From contig JAFZRV010000001.1 of the NCBI GenBank assembly GCA_017619655.1, positions 62,001-126,000 of the forward strand: a stretch of 64,000 nucleotides of DNA, in the 5' to 3' direction. This DNA is from Bacteroidales bacterium. GTDB taxonomy: Bacteria; Bacteroidota; Bacteroidia; Bacteroidales; UBA932. Within the stretch, counting starts at the first letter, position 1. The number at the start of each line of letters is the position of its first letter. The translations under genes were made by a program, and so were the position numbers. This document shows positions 63,247 through 64,000 of the stretch, one piece after another. Under the pieces are notes generated by a model. The model saw only the letters and a list, made by a program, of their open reading frames with translations. It had not been told where the DNA came from and ran no database searches.

Positions 63247-64000
63247 ATGAAGCAGCTCAAGACAGTCATGTTGTTGGGGGCCTTGATGATGGCTCTCTCC
63301 TCGTGCGTGAATTTCATCTCGCACGACCGTACCGGGCAAGCCGTCACGTTCGGCGCGTCTTCCGACCATAGCGCCCGGACCAAAACCGCGTATTCCGGCG
63401 TCGTTTCCGGCGGAAGGGAGCGGATCGACTGGGAGAACGGCGACCAGGTTCGCGTGTTCATGTATACGCATGACGCCAACAACCGCTGGGGCAACAACAG
63501 CCTTTCCATCAAGGATTATTGCGTCGTGGGCATCCAGGCCCAGGGCGAAAAGAGCGTCGGCCAGCTGATGGCCGTTTCCGATAAACTGGAGTGGGTCGAG
63601 GGCCGCGAGCACGATTTCTACAGCGTCTATCCGCCCACTTTCTCCGGCTATAACAACCAGATGAGCGAGCTTTGGTTCTGGGGTAACAGGAATGCCATCT
63701 CATTCAAGCTTCCCAGCAACCAGTCTGGAGAAAGCAGCAATATGGGACTCCTCTATATGGCCGCCGTGGCGGAGGGCTATCAGTCCGATGGCCGCGGTTC
63801 CGTGGTGCTGCAGTACTATCCGATGGTCACCGCGCTCCAGTTCTCCCTTCAGAATCTCCTCCCTACCCGGGAAGCGGTTACCATCACCGAAGCCGAGTTG
63901 AGTTCCACGGACAACCTCCAGCTTACGGGAACGTATTCGGCTTCCATTTCCGGCGGGCAGTTCGTCCCTTCGGCCGACAATATCTGGGATGGCTCCACCT
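63247..64000 (+). CDS. Fimbrillin-family lipoprotein, partial
   Basis: 251 residues visible; the gene runs off the right edge. Signal peptide with lipobox (MMALSSCVNF). The N-terminal fimbrillin signature is present: SARTKTAYSGVVSGGRERID, then WENGDQVRVFMYTHDANN, followed by beta-rich segments (YPPTFSGYNNQMS, ISFKLPSNQSGES, LQYYPMVTALQFSL, GTYSASISGGQFV). Fimbrillin-family lipoproteins are Mfa/FimA-like structural or tip subunits of Bacteroidales type V pili. Whether this is a main shaft or tip subunit cannot be told without the C-terminus. Confidence 0.8.
   Translation, partial: MKQLKTVMLLGALMMALSSCVNFISHDRTGQAVTFGASSDHSARTKTAYSGVVSGGRERIDWENGDQVRVFMYTHDANNRWGNNSLSIKDYCVVGIQAQGEKSVGQLMAVSDKLEWVEGREHDFYSVYPPTFSGYNNQMSELWFWGNRNAISFKLPSNQSGESSNMGLLYMAAVAEGYQSDGRGSVVLQYYPMVTALQFSLQNLLPTREAVTITEAELSSTDNLQLTGTYSASISGGQFVPSADNIWDGST

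Overview
The window is typical of a high-GC member of the order Bacteroidales. Evidence seen directly: many promoters carry the Bacteroidetes -7 element TAnnTTTG, lipoproteins have acidic residues after the lipobox Cys, and FISUMP, DUF4988-like, fimbrillin-like, SPOR and UpxY-type proteins are present. The futalosine menaquinone genes and class I fumarase suggest an anaerobic gut-type organism (inference; genus not resolvable, possibly Rikenellaceae or relatives). No rRNA, tRNA or CRISPR array was seen.

Region 1 (317-18961) is an 18.6 kb run of nine tightly packed plus-strand genes. Eight encode lipoproteins built as mosaics: an N-terminal stalk, either collagen-like Gly-X-Y tracts or ~54-residue coiled-coil repeats, is joined to a C-terminal head, either a FISUMP domain or a BspA-like leucine-rich repeat block preceded by EF-hand-like loops. 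One ends in a fimbrillin-like domain. The ninth gene is a small outer-membrane barrel. This looks like a surface-fibre locus that diversifies by recombination, and it is the most striking gene cluster here.

Region 2 (19153-27950) is a minus-strand housekeeping run: rlmN, two patatin/BamA-type fusions, recX, prfB (with a programmed +1 frameshift) and fumarase. recA, trpS and two small barrel proteins follow on plus (28068-31507). Next come a Tat-exported D-aminoacylase and ApbE (minus), a FISUMP lipoprotein (plus), and PhoH and a CapA-like protein (minus).

Region 3 (37399-39607) is a candidate REPtron. An HUH/Y1 transposase-like protein and a three-repeat Myb/SANT-like DNA-binding protein sit between two nearly identical ~130 bp double-hairpin elements. 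A third, inverted copy of the element lies at 18979-19095. A second family of short palindromes occurs at 19127, 31517 and 39587.

Region 4 (39679-50615) holds ALDH and SDR genes (minus), then a SPOR lipoprotein, gcvT, a probable pseudo-peptidase fused to a TonB C-terminal domain, leuS, a YitT-family protein and two overlapping AraC-type regulators (plus). A lipid kinase and a phosphoethanolamine-transferase-like gene (minus) form a cassette bounded by 51 bp direct repeats. aspA, trkA and folE follow on minus.

Region 5 (55756-64000) is plus strand: mqnB, mqnD, an orphan LolD-type ABC ATPase and a PduO-type cobalamin adenosyltransferase overlap one another. After a small acidic DUF2795-like gene with its own promoter and terminator comes a run of hybrid-type sensor kinase, single-domain response regulator, initiating sugar transferase, UpxY-type antiterminator, a 60-residue peptide and a fimbrillin-like lipoprotein cut by the window edge. 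This looks like a regulated surface polysaccharide/fimbria locus.
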